This document shows positions 26,207 to 34,545 of a stretch of DNA of 64,000 nt, one piece after another. This DNA comes from Eubacterium sp. (GTDB lineage Bacteria > Bacillota > Clostridia > Lachnospirales > Lachnospiraceae). The stretch is taken from contig JAFRGL010000020.1 in assembly GCA_017433825.1 (NCBI GenBank), forward strand, positions 1 through 64,000, read 5' to 3'. The translations under genes were made by a program, and so were the position numbers. The number at the start of each line of letters is the position of its first letter. Positions within the stretch are counted from its first letter, which is position 1. The notes below the pieces were generated by a model. The model was not told where the DNA came from. It saw only the letters and a program-made list of their open reading frames with translations, and searched no databases.

Positions 26207-26496
26207 TTCACCTTATTGGCAAAGACCACATTCATAGGCTCCACCGTAATCGTTTCCCAGACCTTCTCCTTAACATAGGGCTCGCTTTCCAGATACGCGT
26301 CCACCCCCGCCCGGTCTTCAAAATCCATAACAAGCACGGAGCCGCAGAGCTTCCCTTCGCTGTCCAGGATGCCTCCGGCGCAGATTACCCTGCCCTCTTC
26401 ATTGAGCTGGGTGATATTTTCCAGATGCTTCTGCCTTACGCACATCCTGGTTTCCAGCATATTTTCCCCGTCGTGGGCATGAATGACAAACTGCAT
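26203..26496 (-). CDS. YCII-related domain protein (YciI family)
   Basis: 97 residues. MQFVIHAHDGENMLETRMCV and GSVLVMDFEDRAGVDAYLES, then EPYVKEKVWETITVEPM, fit the ferredoxin-like YciI fold, including the first-strand His and a following Asp used as the putative active pair. Function in the family is mostly unknown (small-molecule dehydrochlorinase-like or regulatory). It is translationally coupled to the DMT transporter. GGGAAAGGAGAAAAT is the ribosome binding site. Confidence 0.88.
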   Translation of the reverse strand: MQFVIHAHDGENMLETRMCVRQKHLENITQLNEEGRVICAGGILDSEGKLCGSVLVMDFEDRAGVDAYLESEPYVKEKVWETITVEPMNVVFANKVK

Positions 26497-26546
26497 ATTT
26501 TCTCCTTTCCCGCCTGCCTTTAAGACAGGCAGCTGCCGCGGCAGCC

Positions 26547-27467
26547 TTATTCCGCAGATAAATCCTTAAGCGCGGCGCCTATATCACTGTCAATGCAGAC
26601 ACTCCTGTCCGCAATTTCCGCAGGGCAGAATGCCTCTCCGGAATTAATGCAGGCATAGAAGGCGTTTTTATTGTCATGCGTCATCTGCCAGAAGGGGTAT
26701 TTCACGATACCCGGCGTGTTGCCGCCTACGCCCAGCTCCAGAAACAGGATATGTTTGTCCTTATGCTCCTGCAGGAACTTCGCGTAGGCCGCGGATGCCT
26801 TATGCCACCCTTCGTCCTCCACGAAGGTATCGTCGGCACGCAGGTTCATAGCCATCATTTCCCCGCAGACCGGGCAGTAAGGGATAAGGCCGGACGGCAC
26901 CCGCATGGACAGCTGTGAAAAATCCGTTCTGCCGTCTTCCGTTTCCGGAACGGCCAGTTCGCTGTTCTCACCTATCGCGAAACCCTGCGCATAGAGCATC
27001 TTCACGACCTTTTCCTTGTTGTCGTAGGTCCTTGTGTGGCAGGGCGTGCTGCACTGCCACAGCCCGTAATCACCCTGGGTGTAAAACAACCTTTCCTTGT
27101 CAAAACCCGCTTTCTGGAACTGATGGTCCACGTTAGTGGTGATGACGAAGTAATCCCTGCCTTTTACCAGGTCCAGAAGCATGCTGTAAACCGGTCTCGG
27201 CGGACTTACATAACGGTTTACATAAATATGCCTGGTCCACCATGCCCACATAGTCTCTTCGTCCGGGAAGGGATAAAAGCCGCCGGAATACATATCCCTG
27301 ATGCCGAGCTTTTCCGCGAAATCCCCGAAGTATTTTTCAAACTTCTCCCCGCTGTAATCCAGTCCGGCGGATGCGGAAAGGCCGGCGCCGGCCCCGATGG
27401 CAACGGCATCGGCGTTTTCCAGTTCTTCCTTCAGTTTTTCCAGTTTTTCCTTGTAATCCTGATCCAT
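26547..27467 (-). CDS. SirTM-class sirtuin (macrodomain-linked, protein ADP-ribosylating type)
   Basis: 306 residues. NAD-binding GAGAGLSASAGLDYSG is at 25-40. The motif TTNVDHQFQ (Asn112) stands where ordinary sirtuins have QNIDxLH, and the catalytic His position reads Gln131 in YTQGDYGLWQC. That His-to-Gln change is the hallmark of SirTM enzymes, which transfer ADP-ribose to protein rather than deacetylate. Zinc is held by WQCSTPC and YCPVCG. The macrodomain gene lies 75 nt upstream on the same strand. The lipoylated GcvH-like carrier and lipoate ligase found with SirTM in staphylococci and streptococci are absent here. Confidence 0.88.
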   Translation of the reverse strand: MDQDYKEKLEKLKEELENADAVAIGAGAGLSASAGLDYSGEKFEKYFGDFAEKLGIRDMYSGGFYPFPDEETMWAWWTRHIYVNRYVSPPRPVYSMLLDLVKGRDYFVITTNVDHQFQKAGFDKERLFYTQGDYGLWQCSTPCHTRTYDNKEKVVKMLYAQGFAIGENSELAVPETEDGRTDFSQLSMRVPSGLIPYCPVCGEMMAMNLRADDTFVEDEGWHKASAAYAKFLQEHKDKHILFLELGVGGNTPGIVKYPFWQMTHDNKNAFYACINSGEAFCPAEIADRSVCIDSDIGAALKDLSAE

Positions 27468-27542
27468 GGTTTTCCTGTCCTTGTCTTAAAATATATTAGC
27501 GCTTATTCTGCACGGAAATATATGCCTGAAGCTCCATACAGC

Positions 27543-28322
27543 TTAACTGAGAATGCTTTCGTATATCTTCCTGTCATCATCACTGAAGACATTAAACACA
27601 ACCTTCTCTATTCCGGAATGCGCATCCAGATAATCCTTTACGGTCTGAACGGCTATTTCAGCAGCTTTCTTTTTCGGGAACATGAATACACCTGTGGAAA
27701 TGCAGCAGAAAGCGATACTGTGCAGGTTGTTTTCCTCTGCAAGTTCCAGGCACGAACGATAGCAGGACGCCAGCAGGTCACAATGCTCCTGCGTCAGTTT
27801 CCCGTCAACAATCGGGCCGACCGTGTGAAGCACATACCTGCACGGGAGATTATAGGCAGGTGTGATTTTTGCCTGCCCTGTGGGTTCTTCATGTCCCTGC
27901 TGCCGGATAATATCATTGCATTTGAGGCGCAGCTGGATTCCCGCCCGGCTGTGGATACAGTTGTCAATACAGTTGTGCAAAGGTCTGTAGCAGCCGGTCA
28001 TACCGCTGTTTGCTGCGTTTACAATGGCGTCAATCCTGATGGTGGTAATATCGCCCTGCCAGATACAGATCCTTTCGTCAGAAGGGCAGGGAGAAAGGAA
28101 ATCCGCATCTGCAATGCCTGCCGCTTCATTTTCTGCAGAAAGATATTCATCCTGTATATCAAGAAAAGCTCTGCTGATCTTTCTGGGAGGACGGACATTC
28201 ATCAAAGCACGCAGAAGGTCTTTTTGTTCCTGTGCCTCATCGGGAATCCGGAAGCCTTTATATTTCTCCTCTTCCGAAAGGAGCTGGTCAATAAGCCATA
28301 TCCGTTGTTCTTCATGTTTCAT
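27543..28322 (-). CDS. Zinc-type macrodomain ADP-ribosyl hydrolase, SirTM partner
   Basis: 259 residues. An N-terminal helical part (1-80) precedes a macrodomain: IWQGDITTIRIDAIVNAANS at 88-106, then Cys111, His116 and Cys118 in GCYRPLHNCIDNCIH, matching the Cys-x4-His-x-Cys zinc site of SirTM-associated macrodomains, and ISTGVFMFPKKKAAEIA as phosphate loop. Such proteins remove the ADP-ribose added by SirTM. The gene precedes the sirtuin, giving a reversible modification pair. The modified target is not encoded nearby. Confidence 0.9.
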   Translation of the reverse strand: MKHEEQRIWLIDQLLSEEEKYKGFRIPDEAQEQKDLLRALMNVRPPRKISRAFLDIQDEYLSAENEAAGIADADFLSPCPSDERICIWQGDITTIRIDAIVNAANSGMTGCYRPLHNCIDNCIHSRAGIQLRLKCNDIIRQQGHEEPTGQAKITPAYNLPCRYVLHTVGPIVDGKLTQEHCDLLASCYRSCLELAEENNLHSIAFCCISTGVFMFPKKKAAEIAVQTVKDYLDAHSGIEKVVFNVFSDDDRKIYESILS

Positions 28323-28383
28323 TTATTTCTTCCTTCTGCGCCTTTTGGTTTTTCAAAGAATTCGGCCCTGTTACGCGCTATTT

Positions 28384-29208
28384 TCAGTAAACGGGTTCGT
28401 TTTTGACCGGCAGCCATTCGTTTAAAGCTTTTTCCAGCGTCCTGTCCCACAGCTTCCATTCATGACGGAGGCCTTCCACTTCCTCATACACTTCGACGTC
28501 GAATCCGAGCCCGCGGATATAGGCGCAGGATGCGCGCATCACATCCAGGGTGAAATCTTCCGACCCGACCGAAAGGAAGAATTTCGGCATTTCAGTTCCC
28601 GCGTCCGCCTGTTTCCTGGCGTAGGACCACATATCATCCGGACCGTTTTCGAAATTATCCGGCGTTCCGAGACGTGAAAACAAAATGGAATTGCCGCCGG
28701 CGGCATACCTGTCTTCCAGCCACGATTTGCTTAAAATACTGCCGCTCATTATAAGCGCGGCGCTGTAAAGATCCGGCCTTGCAATAGCGCATTTGAACGC
28801 GCCGCAGCCGCCCATGGACAGGCCGCCCACGAAATTGTCCTCCCGTTTCGGAGAAAGCGGGAACAGGCCCCTTAAGACCTGCGGCAGTTCGTCAACGATA
28901 TAGTCGAAATATCTGGCGCCGCCGTGGAGGTCATTTGTATAGTACTGGTTGTAATCCGCGGGGCATACCACCGCCACCTTATGCTCTTCGGCATAGCGCG
29001 CAATATTGGAAAAGGTTACATAGTCGGCATCATCCCCGCTGCCGCCGTGAAGCAGCCAGAGCGTCTGGTATTTCATACCGGGGCGGTAATACGCTTGGGC
29101 ATCCACTCCTTTGGCTGCGTCCTCGAAACCGTATGTCGGCAGGCAGATGGTTACATTTACCTGCTGCATCAATGTCTGCGAATTAAAATTAAAACGTACA
29201 ATTCCCAT
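28384..29208 (-). CDS. Alpha/beta-hydrolase esterase (esterase D / tributyrin esterase-like)
   Basis: 274 residues. LWLLHGGSGDDADYV is the oxyanion region, GLSMGGCGAFKCAI carries the nucleophile Ser, and LSVGSEDF and LRHEWKLWD supply Asp and His. There is no signal peptide, so it is a cytoplasmic esterase of the putative esterase/feruloyl esterase group; typical substrates are short acyl esters. Thirteen nucleotides separate the stop of this gene from the HIT gene's end region on the same strand, so the HIT gene may be co-transcribed upstream of it. Confidence 0.9.
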   Translation of the reverse strand: MGIVRFNFNSQTLMQQVNVTICLPTYGFEDAAKGVDAQAYYRPGMKYQTLWLLHGGSGDDADYVTFSNIARYAEEHKVAVVCPADYNQYYTNDLHGGARYFDYIVDELPQVLRGLFPLSPKREDNFVGGLSMGGCGAFKCAIARPDLYSAALIMSGSILSKSWLEDRYAAGGNSILFSRLGTPDNFENGPDDMWSYARKQADAGTEMPKFFLSVGSEDFTLDVMRASCAYIRGLGFDVEVYEEVEGLRHEWKLWDRTLEKALNEWLPVKNEPVY

Positions 29209-29221
29209 ATTCTTTCCTTTC

Positions 29222-29683
29222 TCACCGGCTCAGCCATGCCTTCAGCCGAGTTAACACTTCTTCCTTATCTTTGGCGGGTATAGTTCCGCTTTTATGTAAT
29301 GCATAATGATGGCCAAACTCGTTGTCAGTATAAGTACTCCCGTTAAGCATTACGGGCTTATTATATCTTGGCCTTACGTGAATATGAAGATGAGGATTCG
29401 GTTCTGAATCTTTATAAAAACTGTTCATCAAACAACTCCAGTTACACAGGGTTGCTCCTAAAACAGCCTTTAAACACTCCTCCACTTTACAAACCAGCTT
29501 TCGAAGCTCTTCCCATTCTTCATCAGTCAGCTCTGACAATGAACCGCAGTGACGCTTCAACACCAGGATGCATCGTCCGATATAATCCTGTTCATCTGAG
29601 AGAAAAACAGTCCAAAACATACTTTCGTACACCAGATACTGTTTATCTTCTTCAGAAAGACTGCACCAGTCACAATTCTCCAT
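29222..29683 (-). CDS. HIT family protein
   Basis: 153 residues from the ATG at 29683 (GAAGG upstream); a TTG ten codons further up falls in the repeat flank. The histidine triad HLHIHVRPRY is clear, and the N-terminal CDWCSL probably binds zinc. HIT proteins hydrolyse nucleoside phosphoramidates or diadenosine polyphosphates. The gene starts 32 nt after the stop codon of repeat R2, the recurrent arrangement in this region. Confidence 0.92.
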   Translation of the reverse strand: MENCDWCSLSEEDKQYLVYESMFWTVFLSDEQDYIGRCILVLKRHCGSLSELTDEEWEELRKLVCKVEECLKAVLGATLCNWSCLMNSFYKDSEPNPHLHIHVRPRYNKPVMLNGSTYTDNEFGHHYALHKSGTIPAKDKEEVLTRLKAWLSR

Positions 29684-29703
29684 TTTGTTTACCTTCAAAT
29701 TCA

Positions 29704-29805
29704 GATTTGCCAATCTTAGTTCAGTTGTTTCAGACAGCCCGCATTCTTCGGCTCATACGGTATTGAAATGAAATCTTTCTTTTGGCGGTACAGGCAGCAT
29801 ACCGT
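29704..29805 (-). repeat. Dispersed C-terminal-peptide repeat, copy R2
   Basis: Minus-strand frame reads TVCCLYRQKKDFISIPYEPK, NAGCLKQLN, stop. Homology with R3 continues 12 nt past the stop codon through GATTGGCAAATC and ends abruptly at 29704, where the HIT gene leader begins. The upstream edge is ACGGTATGC, the same as in R1, R3 (one change) and R5. Confidence 0.88.
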
Positions 29806-29856
29806 TTCATTAAACAGTTAATTGAGAAAATGGTCAACAAACATAGAGCTGCCAAG

Positions 29857-30735
29857 TCAATCCGCAACCATACCGTTCATATACCAGGTTGGAACCGTAT
29901 TTGTCATGTCATCGAACCAGGTCAGCACTTCCTCCGCTTGATTCAGCATCGTGTTCACTTCTGCTTCTCCGTAGGGAATGGCCCAATAAACTGATGAGAG
30001 CGTATTGCTTGATATGTATAAAGCAAGAAGCTTCCAGAAATCTACAGGAACATCGTTGTCGAAATAGCCATCTACCATACCTGAAGCAAAACAAGAGGAT
30101 TTCTGGGCACACCAAACAATTCTGTTGAATTCCTCCCATGGATCCCCGTAATCGTTTCGGTTAAAATCGATTATATATAACACTCTGTTACGGTCGATCA
30201 TCATATTTCCGATATGATAGTCACCATGCTGATAAGTCTGAGGTCGTCCGCTCAACAGATGCCGATTGGCGTTTATGCAGTCGATAAAAGCCTGACCTTT
30301 TGAGTATTTGACCGGACACCTGCCGTAATTTCTGATCTTTGTGTCAATCTTCCGGTTAAACCTGACAGCCCAGTCTTCCTGTGAATCTGGCGCAGGAATG
30401 GAATGTATTTTGCGCAGAATCCGCCCCGCCTCAAGGCCATAGTTATATTGCTCTCTGTGTGAAAGAAGTTGTATCAGGTCTTCCGCACTTTCTCCGTCGA
30501 TCCAGCTATGGACGGAATAAACGCCTTCCTTGCAGATACCAAATTCGATTGGCAGACACATCGGTATTTCAAGGGACGCAACGCGTTGCATCATCATGAA
30601 TTCAGACTGTTTCTTATCATACTGTGAAATGTCAGAAATACGAAGGAAAAACCGTTCGCCGTTCTCATCGGTAATACAGTATTTTTTGTCATCTGACCAG
30701 CCTTTTAGTATCAGCTTTTTATCTGCGATATTCAC
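29857..30735 (-). CDS. Aminoglycoside phosphotransferase (APH)-family kinase
   Basis: 292 residues. The kinase-like fold is shown by the Brenner motif YQHGDYHIGNMMID (catalytic Asp and Asn) and the metal motif YIIDFNRNDYGDPWEEF. The N-lobe carries RFFLRISD with a shortened nucleotide loop. The start is a GTG at 30735 after ACGGAGG. The family phosphorylates aminoglycosides, macrolides, choline, homoserine and others; resistance cannot be inferred from sequence alone. It sits alone between repeats R2 and R3, like a single-gene cassette. Confidence 0.9.
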   Translation of the reverse strand: MNIADKKLILKGWSDDKKYCITDENGERFFLRISDISQYDKKQSEFMMMQRVASLEIPMCLPIEFGICKEGVYSVHSWIDGESAEDLIQLLSHREQYNYGLEAGRILRKIHSIPAPDSQEDWAVRFNRKIDTKIRNYGRCPVKYSKGQAFIDCINANRHLLSGRPQTYQHGDYHIGNMMIDRNRVLYIIDFNRNDYGDPWEEFNRIVWCAQKSSCFASGMVDGYFDNDVPVDFWKLLALYISSNTLSSVYWAIPYGEAEVNTMLNQAEEVLTWFDDMTNTVPTWYMNGMVAD

Positions 30736-30754
30736 AGCAGCCTCCGTAAGTCAC

Positions 30755-30856
30755 GATTTACCAATCTTAGTTCAGTTATTTCAGATAATCCGCATTCTCC
30801 GGCTCATAAGGCACCGAGATGAAGTCCTTCTTTTGGTGGTACAGGCAGCGTACCGT
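30755..30856 (-). repeat. Dispersed C-terminal-peptide repeat, copy R3
   Basis: Reads TVRCLYHQKKDFISVPYEPE, NADYLK, stop; the CAA codon of R2 has become TAA, so the peptide ends two codons earlier. The 3' flank AACTAAGATTGGTAAATC matches R2, then diverges at the APH gene leader. Confidence 0.88.
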
Positions 30857-30907
30857 TCCGATGGATTCTCAGTTCCGAAACAAATCGACAAATGGGAAGC
30901 TCTCAAT

Positions 30908-31273
30908 TCAATTCTTTGTGATCAGGAACCAACAATGCTCTGCTCCGCGTAATACAGTTTCCAAAATCTCCACCTCAAATACACTGTCTGGTTCCAAACA
31001 GCCAAGAATATACAAGATACTTTGTCTGCTGCATTCACATTGCTCTGGAGCAGCGGCCTTTCCGGAAAGTACTTTCTGGCAAGTACATGTCTCATAACCA
31101 AGCTCATAGATATGACCGGGCTCGATGACTTTTCCAAAGTAACCGTTTCCATTCATAGCTTCGCCGTATACTTTATCAAGATTGCCACCGCAGGATTGAT
31201 AGAGTTTTACCTGTGCAGGAAGAACAGTGTCTTTCACACAGGCAACCGCTTGATCATAATACTTTTCTTTCAT
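30908..31273 (-). CDS. Cysteine-rich protein resembling DUF6144
   Basis: 121 residues from the ATG at 31273 (GAAGGTAG upstream). The conserved-looking block is ETCTCQKVLSGKAAAPEQCE followed by CSRQSILYILGC, and the end is VLRGAEHCWFLI. That pattern (CxC, then CxCS, then a V4R-like ExVLRGxxxCxF tail) resembles a family of clostridial Cys-rich sensor-like proteins annotated DUF6144. It is shorter than I would expect for a full member. Ligand and role unknown. Confidence 0.6.
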   Translation of the reverse strand: MKEKYYDQAVACVKDTVLPAQVKLYQSCGGNLDKVYGEAMNGNGYFGKVIEPGHIYELGYETCTCQKVLSGKAAAPEQCECSRQSILYILGCLEPDSVFEVEILETVLRGAEHCWFLITKN

Positions 31274-31326
31274 GATATTACTACCTTCCTGAATCCCGAG
31301 TTTGTCAATCCAGCAACTAAGATTTG

Positions 31327-31728
31327 TCAGCATCTCATGAACCCACAGCAGCCAATTTCCGAAAACTCAGAAAAACCTAATGACTTATAAAAGGCAACTG
31401 TTTTAGGAGTATTGTCCGTAATCAACTCGATTTGTCGAACATCAGAATATCTGTCAAGAACGGCTTTCAGCAGAGCAGTTCCGACCCCTTTGCGCTGCTC
31501 ACTTGGAAACACTAACAGATCCTGAACGAATACAATAGTAAATCCATCGCCAACGACTCTAATGATTCCAAGCAAATCATCGTTTTCGTATGCAGCCAAA
31601 ACGAGTAAGGAGTTTTCATATCCTTGCTCCAATACCGGCATGCTCTCCGTATACGCAGTCCAGCCAACTTCAGTATAAAGCCTGCGAATCTCCGCTTCTT
31701 TGTAGTTTTTGTATTCTTTGATTTCCAT
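31327..31728 (-). CDS. GNAT family N-acetyltransferase
   Basis: 133 residues from the ATG at 31728 (TGAGGATTAAT upstream). The acetyl-CoA pyrophosphate loop SEQRKGVGTALLKAVL and the C-terminal TPKTVAFYKSLGFSEFSEIG are standard GNAT features. The substrate is not predictable. The same reading frame is open upstream into the degraded end of the DUF4261 gene, but the start above is better supported. Its stop lies 54 nt from the DUF6144-like start. Confidence 0.9.
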   Translation of the reverse strand: MEIKEYKNYKEAEIRRLYTEVGWTAYTESMPVLEQGYENSLLVLAAYENDDLLGIIRVVGDGFTIVFVQDLLVFPSEQRKGVGTALLKAVLDRYSDVRQIELITDNTPKTVAFYKSLGFSEFSEIGCCGFMRC

Positions 31729-31834
31729 ATTAATCCTCATAAACGCCGGGCTGTCGATATCCCGCCAAATGGGAACGTTCCGATCGGCACGCATTCCTCT
31801 CGCTGCAAACCTTGTGGCTGTTGATCCGTATCTG

Positions 31835-32674
31835 TTACCGCCTGCGTATTCGCCGCAGCATATATCCAGCACCGCACGCGGGGGGGCCCGCCATTGAGTC
31901 TTCGTATTGCACTGTCCATTGAGGCGTCACCAGCATATTTCCGTTCGCATCCATGCTGTCTATGGTTTCTCCGTTTTCTATCGAAAAACCATTTTCAAAC
32001 TGATAGCCTGCGACATTATAAGCATAAGCCGCAACATGACCCAGTGTTAAGTTCTTGAAATGGATCTGAACGTCAGCGCCTCCAAAAACATCATATCCTA
32101 TCGTATCCACGATCATTTCATCTGTATCGGCGATGTTGAAGAATCGGGCATTTACAAAAAGCTTGATGAACCGATCCGACAGTTCAGCATTCCGCAGTTC
32201 TTTAAACATCTCCGGGGTAATCAGTTTTCCGCTGTGAGGGGCATATATCCCAATACACCCAGAATAACAATCAACTGCCGCGTCAACCAGGGCTAACAGG
32301 ATCTCTGCCTGCTGAATATAAGGAAGTGCTCTGCCAAGCATTGTATGTACCAGGATTGTGTTTTTGCACTCCCTGATTATATCGTCTCCATTTGTTACGT
32401 CTCGGAACTGCCGGCGTTTCAGATCATCTGCTTCGATTCCCGAATCAGTTTCTGAAGCCAGGAATGTTGCCCTAACAGGCACTCCGTCCGGTTTGTCCTC
32501 AAATATTGCCCTGTATTTTAATACCGGAAACATAAACATGTCTGCGGTGCTTTTTTCGGCAGGCTCAGCATAAGGTGTTTCTTCCAAATCTCCCAGGTGC
32601 TTCCCGAGTGCCTCGCGCAATTGTCCTGCCGTCGGCGACTTCGGTCCGTGCCTGAAAAGCAGCTGGATCATCAT
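31835..32674 (-). CDS. DUF4261 domain protein, probably frameshifted at its C-terminus
   Basis: 279 residues as read. The opening MMIQLLFRHGPKSPTAGQLR and the central ILVHTMLGRALPYIQQAEIL and AAYAYNVAGYQFENGF are characteristic of DUF4261 proteins. Near the end a run of seven G on the plus strand (about 31880-31887) changes the frame: in the frame as read the tail is Arg/Gly-rich (AGPPACGAGYMLRRIRRR), while a shift of frame gives VLDICCGEYAGGNRY, which looks more like protein. Function unknown. Confidence 0.7.
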   Translation of the reverse strand: MMIQLLFRHGPKSPTAGQLREALGKHLGDLEETPYAEPAEKSTADMFMFPVLKYRAIFEDKPDGVPVRATFLASETDSGIEADDLKRRQFRDVTNGDDIIRECKNTILVHTMLGRALPYIQQAEILLALVDAAVDCYSGCIGIYAPHSGKLITPEMFKELRNAELSDRFIKLFVNARFFNIADTDEMIVDTIGYDVFGGADVQIHFKNLTLGHVAAYAYNVAGYQFENGFSIENGETIDSMDANGNMLVTPQWTVQYEDSMAGPPACGAGYMLRRIRRR

Positions 32675-32815
32675 AGCCTCTGTTGTGTTATTTCAGTTTT
32701 ACTAACCTCGCTACACCTCTGCCTGAATCATATTAACGTACCGATAAACTGGAAGTTATCCAGACAGTCCATTCCAGACTAATCAGCGATATTTCAATGC
32801 TATGGTGGTCTTCGT

Positions 32816-33778
32816 CTATCTATATAAGAGACCTTCGCAGAGGCTGGCAATCAGCTCATCTCCGTCCCAGCGTTCTTCGATTGTTTTAATTACCTCATAA
32901 TCATCAGGACTCATCTTAAAGCTTTTTGCCTGGTTCAGGAATTTGTGTATTGCAGTCTCAGGCTCTTCAACAAGGCTGATGCCGCGGCATGGTCCTTCGT
33001 CGAGAAGTGCTGCCATAATTCTGCTGATGCAGGTAAAACCCTCCTGCCTCAGGCGGCAGTCCAAAAGTGATGCTGCGTCAGATTTGTTCCACGCGTCCAG
33101 CGCCGTATAAGGCGGCATCACGCCGTTGTCCACACCTTCTGTCAGAAACCACTGCTTTATTTCCCGGGTCTCTGGTTCCAGGAACACACATGCATGTACC
33201 CTGCCCCAGCCGTATAGATGTTTTGCAATCTCAAATATCAGGTCGTTGCCGCCGCCCCATTTCTGAATAATGGGCAGGCAAAACCAGGTGAATTCATTGC
33301 AATAAGCGAGGTCTGTGATGATTTGCTTAAAGCCCTTCAGACGTTCTTCAGTTGCTTTATAATGCAGCGCAAGACCTATTTTGACAAGTTCTTTGTCTTT
33401 TGCCATGGTAATCAGATGCATGCCGTAAGAATACGCATGTATCGGATTGATCATGTCAACATTTTCTTCTACGATGTCACATAAACCTTCGCCAAATTCA
33501 AGGGCTCTCCGGGTCTTTGTAAGCTTCAGAAAGAGTTCGTCCGCAGTACCGATATGCCCGCTCAACATTGCTTTCAAAGCATCTACAAGAAGGTCTGCCT
33601 CTTCATCGTTCAGTTTCCCCGGCTGCGTATGAAAGTAAGTGATCCCGTCTTGTGCACCATCAGCGAAAAGAAGGCTGCTTTCATCATCTGGATCTTCCGG
33701 CAGACTAAAATCGCGAGGGAGCCTGCCTTCACTGTCTAAGTTTTCTCTGATAATCGCCAGAATCGGCCTGTCGTACAT
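32816..33778 (-). CDS. Uncharacterised protein, 320 aa
   Basis: Begins MYDRPILAIIRENLDSEGRL. The protein is soluble, acidic and mostly helical, with no signal peptide or recognisable catalytic motif. Segments such as LAYCNEFTWFCLPIIQKWGG suggest a compact globular protein. The gene lies 79 nt after the stop of repeat R4 and 142 nt before the DUF4261 gene on the same strand; the two may be linked. No family recognised. Confidence 0.65.
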   Translation of the reverse strand: MYDRPILAIIRENLDSEGRLPRDFSLPEDPDDESSLLFADGAQDGITYFHTQPGKLNDEEADLLVDALKAMLSGHIGTADELFLKLTKTRRALEFGEGLCDIVEENVDMINPIHAYSYGMHLITMAKDKELVKIGLALHYKATEERLKGFKQIITDLAYCNEFTWFCLPIIQKWGGGNDLIFEIAKHLYGWGRVHACVFLEPETREIKQWFLTEGVDNGVMPPYTALDAWNKSDAASLLDCRLRQEGFTCISRIMAALLDEGPCRGISLVEEPETAIHKFLNQAKSFKMSPDDYEVIKTIEERWDGDELIASLCEGLLYR

Positions 33779-33856
33779 GTTTTTCTCCTTTACTGTTTAC
33801 TATGTTTGTAAAGATATATAACTGTTCGATAAATTGCCGATTTGCAGTATTCCTTT

Positions 33857-33940
33857 TTATCTTTTCAGACAATCCGCATCCTTCAGCTCATACGGAACTG
33901 AAATGAAATCTTTCTTTTGGCGGTACAGGAGGCATATAGT
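33857..33940 (-). repeat. Dispersed C-terminal-peptide repeat, copy R4
   Basis: Reads TICLLYRQKKDFISVPYELK, DADCLKR, stop. Upstream the frame continues as RVK, matching the HVE of R1, so R1 and R4 share a slightly longer edge. The interval 33941-34061 shows no gene, only an open stretch (LTGIGRVYPGHEYFS in one frame) that may be decayed coding sequence. Confidence 0.82.
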
Positions 33941-34061
33941 TTTGACGCGGGTCGCGGCTCGCGCTGAAATACTCATGCCCCGGATACACGCGTCCAATCC
34001 CAGTCAGGTACAAATCGACGGAACGCACGTCTGGAGGAACACGTTGACCAATGGAATTGTA

Positions 34062-34448
34062 TCAGATTAACGAGTGCCCGGACAGTTCATAAGCTTCAAG
34101 TAACGACACAATCGTTGATTCATCGCGTTGTGACGGTTCCATACAGCTTTCAATATCTTTACGTTCCTCCGGGGATAAGCTGTCAAGAATACTTTTATAG
34201 TCATCCATTATTATCACTTCTTTACTGTATGAATTCTCGTTTTCTTTTTCGTAAAGGGTAATATCATTAACCGTCGTAAATGGAACGATTAACGTGGCGA
34301 ACGATGCATATCCGTTATAATAATGATATTTTACAATGAAATGCGTGCCGTTTTTTACATATAAGAACTTGTAGTCGCTTATGTGATCGTAATAGGCAGG
34401 CGCATGCCAAACCGATATGCTGCCAATAAATGTTGATACTCTTTCCAT
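34062..34448 (-). CDS. Uncharacterised protein, 128 aa
   Basis: Start ATG at 34448 after GGGGAGAG. The N-terminal half is aromatic and beta-rich (VWHAPAYYDHISDYKFLYV, FIVKYHYYNGYASF), the C-terminal half helical and acidic (DYKSILDSLSPEERKDIES). No membrane segment or known motif. It is located between R4 and R5 together with a broken acetyltransferase gene. Low-complexity A+T-rich coding differs from the core genes. Confidence 0.55.
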   Translation of the reverse strand: MERVSTFIGSISVWHAPAYYDHISDYKFLYVKNGTHFIVKYHYYNGYASFATLIVPFTTVNDITLYEKENENSYSKEVIIMDDYKSILDSLSPEERKDIESCMEPSQRDESTIVSLLEAYELSGHSLI

Positions 34449-34545
34449 AGACAAATCTCTCCCCTGTATGAGGCCAGCTTATTTTTTTCGGTATCCTTAA
34501 ATGCTGACTGGCAGCCGCAATATTTGCGACAGTTGCCAGTTCCCA

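Noticed and set aside
29857..30735. Confirmed aminoglycoside resistance gene
   Set aside because: The APH fold serves many substrates; no close match to a known resistance enzyme can be claimed from sequence reading.
31313..31330. Sixth, inverted copy of the R2/R3 junction (AACTAAGATTTG)
   Set aside because: Only about 11 nt match and the orientation is opposite; chance is likely.
33941..34061. Small gene upstream of R4
   Set aside because: One frame is open (LTGIGRVYPGHEYFS) but has no start or ribosome binding site; at best decayed coding sequence.
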